Positions 8,146 through 16,812 of a stretch of DNA of 51,441 nt are shown here, piece after piece. The number at the start of each line of letters is the position of its first letter. Within the stretch, counting starts at the first letter, position 1. Source of the DNA: JAAYUK01 sp964392915 (GTDB lineage: Bacteria > Nitrospirota > Thermodesulfovibrionia > Thermodesulfovibrionales > Dissulfurispiraceae); NCBI GenBank assembly GCA_964392915.1, contig CAYMRS010000013.1, positions 1-51,441 of the forward strand. Reading direction: 5' to 3'. The notes beneath the pieces were generated by a model. The model did no database searches. It was given only the letters and a program-made list of their open reading frames with translations, and was not told the origin of the DNA. Both the position numbers and the translations under genes were made by a program.

Positions 8146-10731
8146 ATGACATCTATTCTGCGCAATCTGTTCCGGCATATGACCTATCAGGCGTTTTCTC
8201 CCGGCACGCTCCTTCGCGAGACGTATGAAGCGTTCAGGGAGATTCTCACCCGCAACAAAGCGAGCTTGGAGCTTATGGCGGAGCTGGAGACAATTTATCA
8301 TGACTGCCGCAAAGTCGACCTGAGTCGTGTCCGGAACATCTGCGACAGACTGTCGGGCGAAGTCTCCGCGATGGTAGAACAGCTGAACCGGATGTCGCCA
8401 GTTGCATATGCCGAACTTCCGGCGTATTGCAGGAAGATCTGTTTTTATGTGACGCTGGCCCTTGAGACGATGCAGTATGACATCAGCCCACCCTATGTGC
8501 TCAACCTGTGCGACATTCCTGAGGACGGCGAGGCAGTTGCCGGAGGGAAGGCGTGGCGGCTGTCTCTCATCAGGAGAAAGCTCGGGCTGCCTGTGCCCGA
8601 GGGGTTTGCAGCGACAGTGAGTGCGTGCCGTTATCTGATAGAGGCGAACGACCTTAAACAAAAAATAGATGATGAACTTGCCCAGCTGAATGTGCATGAT
8701 TCAGCGGAGCTGGAGTGGACAGCGACGCGGCTCGGAGAGCTTATTGTGCGGGCTGAAGTTCCCGGGCATCTTGCCCGTGAAATCATGGAGGCGGGCAAAT
8801 CCCTTGCGGCCGGCCGCGAGAACATGCGCTTCGCCGTCCGGAGCAGCGCCGTCGGCGAAGACGGCCTGCTATCTTTTGCGGGACAGCATCAATCCATTCT
8901 CAATGCAGGCCCGGAAGGCTTGATAGCCGCTTACAAACAGGTCATTTCGAGCAAATATTCGCCGAAGGCGCTGCATTACCGGATTAGCAACGGGTTGATC
9001 GATGTCGACATGCCGATGGCGGTTCTTTTCCTTCCGATGCTTGACGCAGAGTCAGCCGGGGTGATCTATACCGCGGATCCGGAGGCTCCCTCGATACCGG
9101 TCATCGCTATACACGCGGTTCGCGGCCTTGGAGAGTCGCTCGTAAGCGGCGCCGTCAATGCCGAGCGATACGATATGACCCGCGATTCCGTACCACTGTG
9201 TTCGCGCATTACGCTAGGGGGTCAGCGGGCCAAAACAGTCGCGGGAGCCGGAGGGGGGCTGAAGCTGATTCCGTGTGAGGAGTCTGAGCACGCGATTCCC
9301 TGCCTGCGACCGGAGGATTGCCTGACGCTTGCGCAGTGGGCGCTCCGGATGGAGACTTATTTCGGAGGGCCTCTTGATATCGAATGGTGCCTCGATTCAA
9401 CACGTGGCCCGATGATTCTCCAGGCACGGCCACTGCGCGTTGCGCAGCAACCCGGGGTCTGCGCACACCCCCACCCACCTGCCGGTGTCAGGACTTTAAT
9501 GGAAAGCGGGGTTCGCGCAGCCGGGGGGTGTGCTTCAGGGCCGGTTTTTGTGCTGACACCGAAACGTCTCGCCGATGAGGTGCCGCAGGGCGCGGTGCTT
9601 GTCGCAGCCACCGCTTCGCCTGACCTGTCGCGGATAACGCATCGGCTCTCCGCGGCGGTTTTCGAGATTGGTAGTCCTGCAGGGCATTTTGCGTCCATAG
9701 CGCGCGAATGCCGCCTGCCGGTCATTGTGCAGGCGGGCGATGCGATTCAATGCATGCGAGACGGCATGACGGTTACAGTGGATGCCGATCGCATGAAGAT
9801 ATACGAAGGAGCGGTTCCTGAAATTTGTGAGCCTCGGGGCTCCCGGGACGATCCGTTTCTTGCGAGCCCGTTCCGGGTCAAGGTGCGCAAGGCGTTAGAC
9901 CTGATTTCTCCACTGACGCTGAGGGACCCGGAGTCACCGCAATTCGCACCGGAGGGATGCAGAACCCTGCATGACATCATCCGCTTCTGCCACGAACGCG
10001 CCATGCATGAGATGTTCTCGCTCGGTAAGCGCGGAAGCAGGGCGTCTCGAGGAAGCCGGCGTCTCAGCACGAATCTTCCGCTGGTGCTGTATTTGCTCGA
10101 CATTGCCGGTGGAGTGCTCCGCTGTCCTTCCGGCAGAGGAAACGTGAAAATCGAGGAGATTGATCATGCCCCTCTTCATGCCCTCTGGAGCGGTTTGAGC
10201 CATCCCGATATCCATTGGTCCCCGGAGTTGCTGCATATCGATTGGGAAAAACTTGAACAGGTAACGAGCGGTGCCATCATGAGCCTCGACTCTCCGTTGC
10301 TCGCGAGCTTTGCGATTCTCTCGCACGACTATCTGAACCTGAGCATCCGGTTCGGCTACCATTTTGCGGTGATCGACAGTCTCTGTTCCGATGCGGAAGG
10401 GGAAAGCTATGTGCTGTTCAGCTTCAAGGGAGGCGGTTCGGCACACACCGGCATCATGCTGCGCGTGCTGTTTCTGATTGAAGTGCTACGGCATCACGGA
10501 TTCAAGGTGACGACCCGCGGCGATCAGGTAGAGGCCGAGCGTGCCCGTTGCTCCGCGGAGACTGCCCGGGCTATGCTTGCCATGCTTGGCGCGCTCCTTG
10601 GCTGCACGCGCCTGCTTGACTATGTTTTGCACGACGAGGGGTCGGTTGCCCCTCTCGTTGAACGTTTCGTCTCCGGCGATTACAACTTCTCCCATCTTCG
10701 CAAGGGACAAGCCAGAAAGGGAATCTATTGA
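8146..10731 (+). CDS. PEP synthase/PPDK-like protein without the PEP-binding barrel
   Basis: An 861-residue protein. A helical N-terminal region of about 120 residues is followed by an ATP-grasp, PPDK/PEP-synthase-type nucleotide domain: GGKAWRLSLI, then FAVRSSAVGEDG..SFAGQH near 226-245, and a second lobe ending in DIEWCLD..ILQARPLR. Next is the swivelling phospho-His domain, whose SPAGHFASIARECRLPVI (about 505-522) keeps the His. The C-terminal 300 residues replace the usual PEP/pyruvate TIM barrel with a sequence I do not recognise. It should still be able to form a phospho-His from ATP but has no visible PEP-forming site, so a protein or small-molecule phosphotransfer role is likely. It sits between a receiver and a phosphatase gene, overlapping the latter by four bases. 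Confidence 0.8.
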   Translation: MTSILRNLFRHMTYQAFSPGTLLRETYEAFREILTRNKASLELMAELETIYHDCRKVDLSRVRNICDRLSGEVSAMVEQLNRMSPVAYAELPAYCRKICFYVTLALETMQYDISPPYVLNLCDIPEDGEAVAGGKAWRLSLIRRKLGLPVPEGFAATVSACRYLIEANDLKQKIDDELAQLNVHDSAELEWTATRLGELIVRAEVPGHLAREIMEAGKSLAAGRENMRFAVRSSAVGEDGLLSFAGQHQSILNAGPEGLIAAYKQVISSKYSPKALHYRISNGLIDVDMPMAVLFLPMLDAESAGVIYTADPEAPSIPVIAIHAVRGLGESLVSGAVNAERYDMTRDSVPLCSRITLGGQRAKTVAGAGGGLKLIPCEESEHAIPCLRPEDCLTLAQWALRMETYFGGPLDIEWCLDSTRGPMILQARPLRVAQQPGVCAHPHPPAGVRTLMESGVRAAGGCASGPVFVLTPKRLADEVPQGAVLVAATASPDLSRITHRLSAAVFEIGSPAGHFASIARECRLPVIVQAGDAIQCMRDGMTVTVDADRMKIYEGAVPEICEPRGSRDDPFLASPFRVKVRKALDLISPLTLRDPESPQFAPEGCRTLHDIIRFCHERAMHEMFSLGKRGSRASRGSRRLSTNLPLVLYLLDIAGGVLRCPSGRGNVKIEEIDHAPLHALWSGLSHPDIHWSPELLHIDWEKLEQVTSGAIMSLDSPLLASFAILSHDYLNLSIRFGYHFAVIDSLCSDAEGESYVLFSFKGGGSAHTGIMLRVLFLIEVLRHHGFKVTTRGDQVEAERARCSAETARAMLAMLGALLGCTRLLDYVLHDEGSVAPLVERFVSGDYNFSHLRKGQARKGIY

Positions 10732-11744
10732 ACATGACCCGCTATGCTTTTCAGTGGATTACCGAACAGCTTGCCGTTGGTCCCGCCCCGCTGTCGTATG
10801 AGGCCTTGGATGTGATACGGGATGCGGGGATCAGCGGCATTGTCAATCTCGGCGGAGAGATTGCTGAATTGAGCGCCATCGAACGGGAGAGCGGATTTGA
10901 CGTCTGCTTTCTCCCTATCGAGGACGGCGGCGTGCCTGAGGCGCCTGAGTTGGAGCGCGCTCTGGAGTGGCTCGACGAAGCGCTCTATCTTGGCAAAAAG
11001 GTGCTCGTGCATTGTCGCCACGGCATGGGAAGAACCGGGACTTTTGTCACAAGCTACCTCATCCGGCGCGGATTCGGCCTGAAACTGGCGGAAAAGACGC
11101 TCAGCACCATTCGCTCCGTTCCGACAAGTTATTCTCAGTGGCGGCTGCTCAGAAAATACGACAGGGCGACCCCGGGTTTGAAGGTGCGGCAGCCGGATCT
11201 TCGTTCCCGCCGCACCATGAATCTGGAACCTTTTTTTGCCGACTACGGACGAATTGTGAGTGATGCCGAAGGGAAAATGCCTGCCGCCGGTGTACAGAAT
11301 GTGTGCGGGCGTGATCATGATTCCTGTTGTCATGAGCTTTTTGAGATATCACTTACCGAAGCCGCCTGGCTGCACCATGCTGCCGGAACGCTTCTCGATC
11401 AGCCCGGCCGGAAAGACCTTGCAGAGCGTGTCCGAAAGGGTGCAGATGAGTATGCCTGTGCGCTCAGTGTTGCAGGGCAGTGCGCATTGTTTTCGCACCG
11501 GCCGCTTCGCTGCAGGCTGGCCGGCATCTCCAGTGCGGCTGCCGAGGCCGGCAGGATTGAAGATCTCCTGCACCTGCTCTCGCAGCAACTCTTTCTGGCG
11601 CTCACCGGGACGCTGCCTGATGCCGCATCGCTGTCATATCCGATGCCGCGTGTGCTTTCCGGGGCGTTTGTGCAGGACTATTTCGCCGCGGCGATGCGTG
11701 TCAGCAGGTCGCGCATGTTCGGAGAGGAGAAAAGCAAGAAATAA
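10728..11744 (+). CDS. Dual-specificity phosphatase fused to a Cys-rich (YkgJ-like) domain
   Basis: The N-terminal 160 residues are a dual-specificity/tyrosine phosphatase with the P-loop HCRHGMGRTGT (nucleophilic Cys about 95) and an upstream general-acid Asp candidate in IEDGG. The C-terminal half (about 185-330) contains CGRDHDSCC and later GQCALFSHRPLRCR, the spacing and HRPLxCR motif of YkgJ-type zinc/iron-chelating CxxC proteins. TTG 10728 overlaps the preceding stop (TTGA) with AAAGGGA five bases away; ATG 10734 (MTRYAF) is an alternative start. Coupled translation with the PEP-synthase-like protein suggests it reverses a phosphorylation made by that protein or by the kinase. Confidence 0.8.
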   Translation: MNMTRYAFQWITEQLAVGPAPLSYEALDVIRDAGISGIVNLGGEIAELSAIERESGFDVCFLPIEDGGVPEAPELERALEWLDEALYLGKKVLVHCRHGMGRTGTFVTSYLIRRGFGLKLAEKTLSTIRSVPTSYSQWRLLRKYDRATPGLKVRQPDLRSRRTMNLEPFFADYGRIVSDAEGKMPAAGVQNVCGRDHDSCCHELFEISLTEAAWLHHAAGTLLDQPGRKDLAERVRKGADEYACALSVAGQCALFSHRPLRCRLAGISSAAAEAGRIEDLLHLLSQQLFLALTGTLPDAASLSYPMPRVLSGAFVQDYFAAAMRVSRSRMFGEEKSKK

Positions 11745-11794
11745 GACGGTTCCTGCGCAGAGGCAAATACGACCTGATGGCAGTATCCTGTCTG

Positions 11795-12034
11795 TCAATC
11801 TTTCGGTCTGCGATTTCCCCATGGCAGCCCGAGCATAAGAAGCAGAAAGGCGGCGAAAAGCGCGATAACTGCCGGCAGTGCCCGCATGCAGAAAAAACGG
11901 TAGTGCGAGAGCACATCTTCCGCCCTGAAAATCAGGTCATTGAGCATGATAAAGGCAATCCCGAGAAAAAGAATCCCGATGAACAAAAGATAGACGCGCA
12001 CAAACAATGCGCCGATATTTTTTGCCGATCCCAT
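11795..12034 (-). CDS. Small two-helix membrane protein, unknown
   Basis: A 79-residue protein with two hydrophobic helices (about 10-31 and 52-70) separated by a charged stretch and a short basic tail. GGGGAA precedes the ATG. It lies 14 bases downstream of the NarL-type regulator on the same strand and converges on the phosphatase gene. I do not recognise a family. The longer plus-strand frame over this place has no recognisable protein features. Confidence 0.55.
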   Translation of the reverse strand: MGSAKNIGALFVRVYLLFIGILFLGIAFIMLNDLIFRAEDVLSHYRFFCMRALPAVIALFAAFLLLMLGLPWGNRRPKD

Positions 12035-12048
12035 ATGTTCCCCGTGCC

Positions 12049-12708
12049 TTATCGCTCGATCTTGATGATTCCTTTTGCAATTGCGAACTTGATGAGCGCA
12101 GACCGCGTCCGGAGGTTGAGCTTTTCTGAAATGTTTGTCTGGTGCGCTATCACTGTTTTCGAGCTTATGCCGAGCAGCCCGGCAATTTCCTTATGGCTGT
12201 GACCCTCGGCAATCAGCTTTAGCACCTGTTTTTCGCGTTCGGTCAGCCGTTCGTAAAGATCCGGTCTCTCATCCCTTCCGTCCTTGCAGAGATAGCCTGA
12301 TACTACTTCGGATGCTATCGCGGAGAAGAGATAGCACTCCCCGCGGCTGACTGCCCGGATTGCATTAATCAGTTCCGCACCGACCGCTTTTTTCAGCAGA
12401 TACCCGGACACGCCCGCTTTCAGAAAACGTGAGATATACTCCCGGTCATCGTACTGGGTCAGAACGAGGATTTTGATGTCCGGATCGGTTCTGCGTAGTT
12501 CGAGAGTCGCCTCCAGTCCTCCGAGCGTCGGCATGCTGATGTCCATCAAAACAACGTCCGGCCTCAGTTCGCGGGCCTTTCTGATGGCCTCCATGCCGTC
12601 AGCTGCCTCACCGGCGACCTCGATTCCCTCGGACAGGCGCAACATGGCTGCGATTCCCTCGCGGACAAGCGCGTGGTCGTCAGCAATCAGAACCCGTATG
12701 TCAGGCAT
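12049..12708 (-). CDS. NarL/FixJ-family response regulator
   Basis: A 219-residue protein: an N-terminal receiver domain (LIADDH; phospho-Asp in VVLMDISMP; Thr in VLTQYD; Lys in LLKKAV) and a C-terminal LuxR-type HTH (LTEREKQVLKLIAEG..KEIAGLLGISSKTV). ATG 12708 has GGAGG at good distance and overlaps the end of the kinase gene by eight bases, so the two are translationally coupled. The frame is open further upstream to 12792, but that part lies in the kinase gene. The likely targets are the cytochrome/NrfD genes upstream on the same strand. Confidence 0.93.
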   Translation of the reverse strand: MPDIRVLIADDHALVREGIAAMLRLSEGIEVAGEAADGMEAIRKARELRPDVVLMDISMPTLGGLEATLELRRTDPDIKILVLTQYDDREYISRFLKAGVSGYLLKKAVGAELINAIRAVSRGECYLFSAIASEVVSGYLCKDGRDERPDLYERLTEREKQVLKLIAEGHSHKEIAGLLGISSKTVIAHQTNISEKLNLRTRSALIKFAIAKGIIKIER

Positions 12709-14518
12709 GCTTCGCCTCCGTTTCAAGCGGGATTTGCAGGCAGATTCGCGTGCCCTCTCCCGGTTTGGCATGTATCCGCATTTTACCGTCAACCAGCGAA
12801 AGGCGCTCCTGCATGCCGAGCAGGCCGAGCCCCCTGCCGGTATCTGCCGACTGGCGCATCAATTCGTGCGTGTCAAAGCCGATGCCGTCGTCTTCAATCG
12901 TGATCTCAAGTTTCGAGCGTTGCGCGTCAATCGTGACGAAAACGTTTGCCGCTTTCGCGTGGCGCGCTACGTTTATAATGGCTTCCTGAAACACCCGGAA
13001 CAGAGTCGTCTCGACTTCAGACGGCAGCCTCCGGGTTAGCGGGGACGCAATATCAAGATAATAGGAGATCCCTTTTTCGGCGAGATGGCGATCCAGAAGC
13101 CACTTGATCGACGCATTGGTGCCGAGGTCGTCAACCAGCGACGGGCGCAGGTCTTTGATCACCGTATGGATATTGTCTATGGTGCGGGTGACAATCTGCC
13201 GCATCTCGTCTATCTTTTCGACAGTGACCAGTTCCGGGCGCATATTGCAGACGTCGAGCTGGATGAGAAACGCGGAGACATCCTGCAGGATAGTGTCGTG
13301 CAGATCGCGGGCGACACGGCGGCGTTCTTCCTCCTGGGAGGAGATCACCTTCTTGAGCAGGAAACGAATTTTGCGCCGCCCTTCGCGAATCTGAAGCGTG
13401 CGCTGGGCAACGCGATTTTCGAGGTCCTCATTCTGCAGGTGTATGCTTGCAAGAGAATCGGCAAGTTTCTGCCGCATATCTTCAAAGCTTTTGCTGAGAT
13501 CCAGAATTTCATCGCCTCCATGGTCCCCGACCGGGGTGTAGATATCACCGGAGGCAATGCGTTGTGAAGCTTCAGTCAGCGTCTGAAGCGGAGCAACCAT
13601 TTTTCTGCTGAGCCGGAACGAGATGAATGTCGACAGCCCGATAAAGACGAGTACAACCGGGATAAACTGCATCTGGAGCGTATATGCCGGCGCGAAAATC
13701 GCCTGTTCCTCCTGCCCGATAATGACTGCCCACGGGGCGCGGTGAAGCGGATAGACGGCAAGGATGTACTTTGACGGCTTCTCCCCTGCCTGCTCTGCAT
13801 AGCCATGCTCACACTCGACAATGCCCGAATGTCCGGTCCGTATCATCCCTTTCAGCACACCGCCATGGTCATGGTGATGCAATATTCTCATCTGGTTGAA
13901 CGATGAAAGAACCACTTCATTTGAATCGACAATCTCGGCATAGCCATCCAGAGATACTTTCGCGCTTACGATCAGCTCATTCAGCAATTCCGAAGTCGGA
14001 CCGAGCATTCCTCCCGCGATGCCGGCAAGCGTGCCGTCGGCTTTTTTGAGAGGAGTCAGGACAAAGAGCACTTTTTTCTTGAATGGTTCGAGCGTGTAAA
14101 GATCCGATATCACCGGCTCTCCGGTGCTGATGACCGTGCGTACTGCGGGGATATGTGAGAGGTTCAGCATTGGTCCTATACGTTGAGGCCAGGCAAGGAG
14201 CATGTTGCCGTGGCGGTCAAGCAGAAACGCTCCCTCGGTGAAAATGGACAGGCGGTAAGCCGTCTCGAGCATTCGCTGCTCGGGAGCCCAGTCGTTGTCA
14301 TTCAGGTTTATATGTTCGGCGTTCGCAATGTCGATGAGCCGGTTCATGTTGCGGTTGAGCGTCATCTCGATATGCGTCGCCATGCTCCGCGCAAGGTCAA
14401 GGCGGCTCTGAAGGCTCTGGTCAATGCTTTTGTGGATCATTACAAAACTCATAACGCTGAGCGTCACCGAGATAATGACGACGTTGAGCAGCAGTACTAT
14501 CAGTATTTTCCGGAGCAT
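12701..14518 (-). CDS. NarX/DegS-type sensor histidine kinase with Cache domain
   Basis: A 605-residue membrane kinase: TM1 (about 7-29) and a large periplasmic Cache-like sensor (about 35-285) with the typical FLLDRHGNMLLAWP and VLTPLKKADGTLAGIAGG segments. TM2 (about 290-310), a HAMP domain and a coiled-coil follow. Then comes HisKA_3 with EEERRRVARDLHDTILQDV (phospho-His about 405) and a HATPase ending in DDGIGFD and GRGLGLLGMQERL. It partners the NarL-type regulator that overlaps its 3' end. Its position after the respiratory-type cytochrome genes suggests it senses an electron acceptor or other small periplasmic ligand. Confidence 0.92.
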   Translation of the reverse strand: MLRKILIVLLLNVVIISVTLSVMSFVMIHKSIDQSLQSRLDLARSMATHIEMTLNRNMNRLIDIANAEHINLNDNDWAPEQRMLETAYRLSIFTEGAFLLDRHGNMLLAWPQRIGPMLNLSHIPAVRTVISTGEPVISDLYTLEPFKKKVLFVLTPLKKADGTLAGIAGGMLGPTSELLNELIVSAKVSLDGYAEIVDSNEVVLSSFNQMRILHHHDHGGVLKGMIRTGHSGIVECEHGYAEQAGEKPSKYILAVYPLHRAPWAVIIGQEEQAIFAPAYTLQMQFIPVVLVFIGLSTFISFRLSRKMVAPLQTLTEASQRIASGDIYTPVGDHGGDEILDLSKSFEDMRQKLADSLASIHLQNEDLENRVAQRTLQIREGRRKIRFLLKKVISSQEEERRRVARDLHDTILQDVSAFLIQLDVCNMRPELVTVEKIDEMRQIVTRTIDNIHTVIKDLRPSLVDDLGTNASIKWLLDRHLAEKGISYYLDIASPLTRRLPSEVETTLFRVFQEAIINVARHAKAANVFVTIDAQRSKLEITIEDDGIGFDTHELMRQSADTGRGLGLLGMQERLSLVDGKMRIHAKPGEGTRICLQIPLETEAKHA

Positions 14519-14582
14519 ATGTCACCAGCATACACCACGATGGCCCCGACTTCAACCGGAATTCTGCGTTTGAAGCGTTTTT

Positions 14583-15317
14583 TCATGAACGGCGCCCCTT
14601 GGGCATTTCCGTCAGGTCATCCTCTTCTATCTCCCGCCGTTCAGCGTTCTGGAGCGGGTGAAGGCGTGCGACCTGCTGTTGATCCATGAATCCGGTAAAA
14701 ATGCTCTTGTTGATGGGAAAGACGTCGGGGCTGAGTATCACCTCATACAGATGCCACGTCACGACAAGTAGAAAGGTGATCATCGCCTCGCTGGAATGAA
14801 CTATTTTTGCGGCGGGAATGAACTGTCCCGGCAGGTATTTTGTTGCGAGGACCGGGAACCAGAGCATGAAGCCGGTCATAATCATCTGTATGCCGCCGAT
14901 GAGTACCAGCCAGTAGACGCACTTTTCCTTATAGCTGAAACGGCCGCAGAGTGCCGGATTCGGCAGCAGGCCGAGATAATACCTGGCATTATGCATGGCA
15001 TCCTTCATATCTTTCAGGGTAATGAGCAGGGAAGGGTCCCATTGCCTGAATACAATCCCGATGAAATTGACGGCAATATGCTGCGCGGCAAGCATGAAGA
15101 ACAGCACGCCCGCGAAATGATGCACGCTCCTGACCGTATCGATTCCGCCGAGCACAAGGACAATTGACTGGCAGAAACTTACCTGATGGAATTTCTGCGG
15201 CAGGCCGGTCAGCACGAGCGTGAAAAACAGAGCGATAAGAAGCCAGTGCTCAATGATCCGGTACGTGCTGAATCGTCTGATTCTCTGCGGGTTTCTGGCT
15301 GACAGGTCCGGCGACAT
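14583..15317 (-). CDS. Di-haem cytochrome b (formate dehydrogenase gamma / b561-like)
   Basis: A 244-residue membrane protein with four main helices. Candidate haem-ligand His occur in IIEHW (24), VRSVHHFAG (66/67), AKIVHSSEA (about 170) and VTWHLYE (about 185), the pattern of FdnI/HybB-partner-type cytochrome b that passes electrons between quinone and a periplasmic partner. It follows the 13-haem cytochrome by nine bases, so that protein is its likely electron partner. The C-terminal 40 residues are charged and probably cytoplasmic. Confidence 0.85.
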   Translation of the reverse strand: MSPDLSARNPQRIRRFSTYRIIEHWLLIALFFTLVLTGLPQKFHQVSFCQSIVLVLGGIDTVRSVHHFAGVLFFMLAAQHIAVNFIGIVFRQWDPSLLITLKDMKDAMHNARYYLGLLPNPALCGRFSYKEKCVYWLVLIGGIQMIMTGFMLWFPVLATKYLPGQFIPAAKIVHSSEAMITFLLVVTWHLYEVILSPDVFPINKSIFTGFMDQQQVARLHPLQNAERREIEEDDLTEMPKGRRS

Positions 15318-15326
15318 GCTGACCTC

Positions 15327-16772
15327 CTATCGTTTTTCGAGGCGGCGCCGGATATCCAGAACGATCTGGAATACCAGGCCGACTACCATGACAACGAGCA
15401 TAATCCGGTAAAACCACTGCAGCGCGAAGATCATCGGCATTCGCGCAAGGCTCGGTTCGTAATGCGACAACCAGGCATCCGGGAAGTTTTCGGATGCCTT
15501 CGGATGGCAGGACTGGCAGCGCTTCAGCAGGTTGCTTTTTATGGTGGCGGCATGTTCACCCGCAGCGCGCGTGATATTGTGAATGCCGTGGCAGTCGGAA
15601 CAGACCGCGATGGGGGCTGCCGGACGCTGGCGGCTCTGGACCTCCTTGCGGTACAACTGAAGCGTCATGCCATGAAAGTCAGACAGATATGTCTTGACCA
15701 CGGCAGTGGAAAGACCGTATTTCTCCATGATTTCCCTGTTTCCGTGGCAGCCGCTGCAGGTGTCCGGAATCGCGTCATGAAATGCGGCCGAGCGGGTTGA
15801 CCTGATGGTGTGCGAGGAATGGCAATCGATGCAGGTCGGGACGTCGCGGTTCGCGGCATTGGTGAGGGCGCTGCCGTGGACGCTTTTTGCATATACCGCA
15901 AAGACCTGGGCATGGCACGAAGCACACTTTTTTGCGATTGCCAGCCGGTCCGTGCCGATTGCGGTGACCCCGTGGCCGCCGTGACAGTCAACGCAGGTCG
16001 GAGCATCGAGACGCCCGGTGCTGACGAGTGAGTAGTGAATGCTCTCGGCAACCTTTGCCTGCTTGTCATAATGACAGCGGCGGCAGACTTCTGAGGCCGA
16101 GAGACGGTATTCCCGCGCTGAGCGGAACTTTCGGCGGGGATGCTCCGACGCCGAAAAAGAGAGATGGCAGTCGGAGCAGCTGAGATTGCGGTGTGCCGAG
16201 GTTGCAAGCAATGCCGAGTCGACCTGAACCGACACAGATCCTCCGGCGGCAAACTGCATTCTCCCCGTATGGCTGTGGCATCGCATGCAGAGCTGTTCTT
16301 CCGATAACGTCACGCCGCCTTTTCGTACCCGCTGTGCGCTGTGAGCGCTATGGCAGTTCGTGCAGATGCGCGGCTGGCCCGCCTGCTCTTTTTTAAGCAG
16401 CGACTGATGAATCGGCCGCGTGTTGATTTTTTCGTCAGGATGGCAGGCGAGGCAGCGCCGCGACTCCCGCACCTGAAACTGCTGTTTGGTCCTGAATACT
16501 CTGTCCGGATGCCGGCGCTCGGAGAACTCTTCATGGCAGGCAGAACAGGGGAGCGAACCGTGAATAGAGCGCTCAAACGCTTTCGGGTCAACATAGGTCA
16601 ATACGCTGTCGCCGTCACTGAATTTTTTTTCTCCACCTTTTTTTGCGTGACAGCTCAGGCAGTGCTTCCGCTCTGCCGCCGCTGCGGATTCATCAACAGC
16701 GGCGGCGGGACCGGCGGCAAGGGTCAGCCAGAGAGTGAGCAGCAGAAGAGCTGCGCAGCGCGGCGACCTCAT
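15327..16772 (-). CDS. Membrane-anchored 13-haem c-type cytochrome
   Basis: A 481-residue exported cytochrome. The N-terminus is a Sec signal peptide ending near AAA-VDE (about 25). I count 13 CxxCH haem sites, from KHCLSCH near residue 38 to RCQSCH near 430, spread evenly, many followed at a distance by a His that can serve as second axial ligand. A C-terminal helix (about 450-470) followed by RRRLEKR anchors it on the periplasmic face. It lies between the cytochrome b and NrfD-type genes. The arrangement of Fe-S protein, NrfD, multihaem c and cytochrome b resembles Geobacter Cbc-type and Hmc-type quinone-cytochrome complexes. The terminal electron partner is unknown. Confidence 0.92.
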   Translation of the reverse strand: MRSPRCAALLLLTLWLTLAAGPAAAVDESAAAAERKHCLSCHAKKGGEKKFSDGDSVLTYVDPKAFERSIHGSLPCSACHEEFSERRHPDRVFRTKQQFQVRESRRCLACHPDEKINTRPIHQSLLKKEQAGQPRICTNCHSAHSAQRVRKGGVTLSEEQLCMRCHSHTGRMQFAAGGSVSVQVDSALLATSAHRNLSCSDCHLSFSASEHPRRKFRSAREYRLSASEVCRRCHYDKQAKVAESIHYSLVSTGRLDAPTCVDCHGGHGVTAIGTDRLAIAKKCASCHAQVFAVYAKSVHGSALTNAANRDVPTCIDCHSSHTIRSTRSAAFHDAIPDTCSGCHGNREIMEKYGLSTAVVKTYLSDFHGMTLQLYRKEVQSRQRPAAPIAVCSDCHGIHNITRAAGEHAATIKSNLLKRCQSCHPKASENFPDAWLSHYEPSLARMPMIFALQWFYRIMLVVMVVGLVFQIVLDIRRRLEKR

Positions 16773-16812
16773 GAAATTTTCCTCCCTTTTCCAATTCCGG
16801 CATTGGGGCGGC

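Noticed and set aside
7657..8697. Minus-strand frame of 346 codons
   Set aside because: Antisense to the kinase end, receiver and start of the PEP-synthase-like gene, all of which have clear motifs.
11777..12202. Plus-strand frame of 141 codons across the end of the NarL-type regulator
   Set aside because: Hydrophilic, unrecognised and overlapping the regulator; the minus-strand two-helix protein is the better reading.
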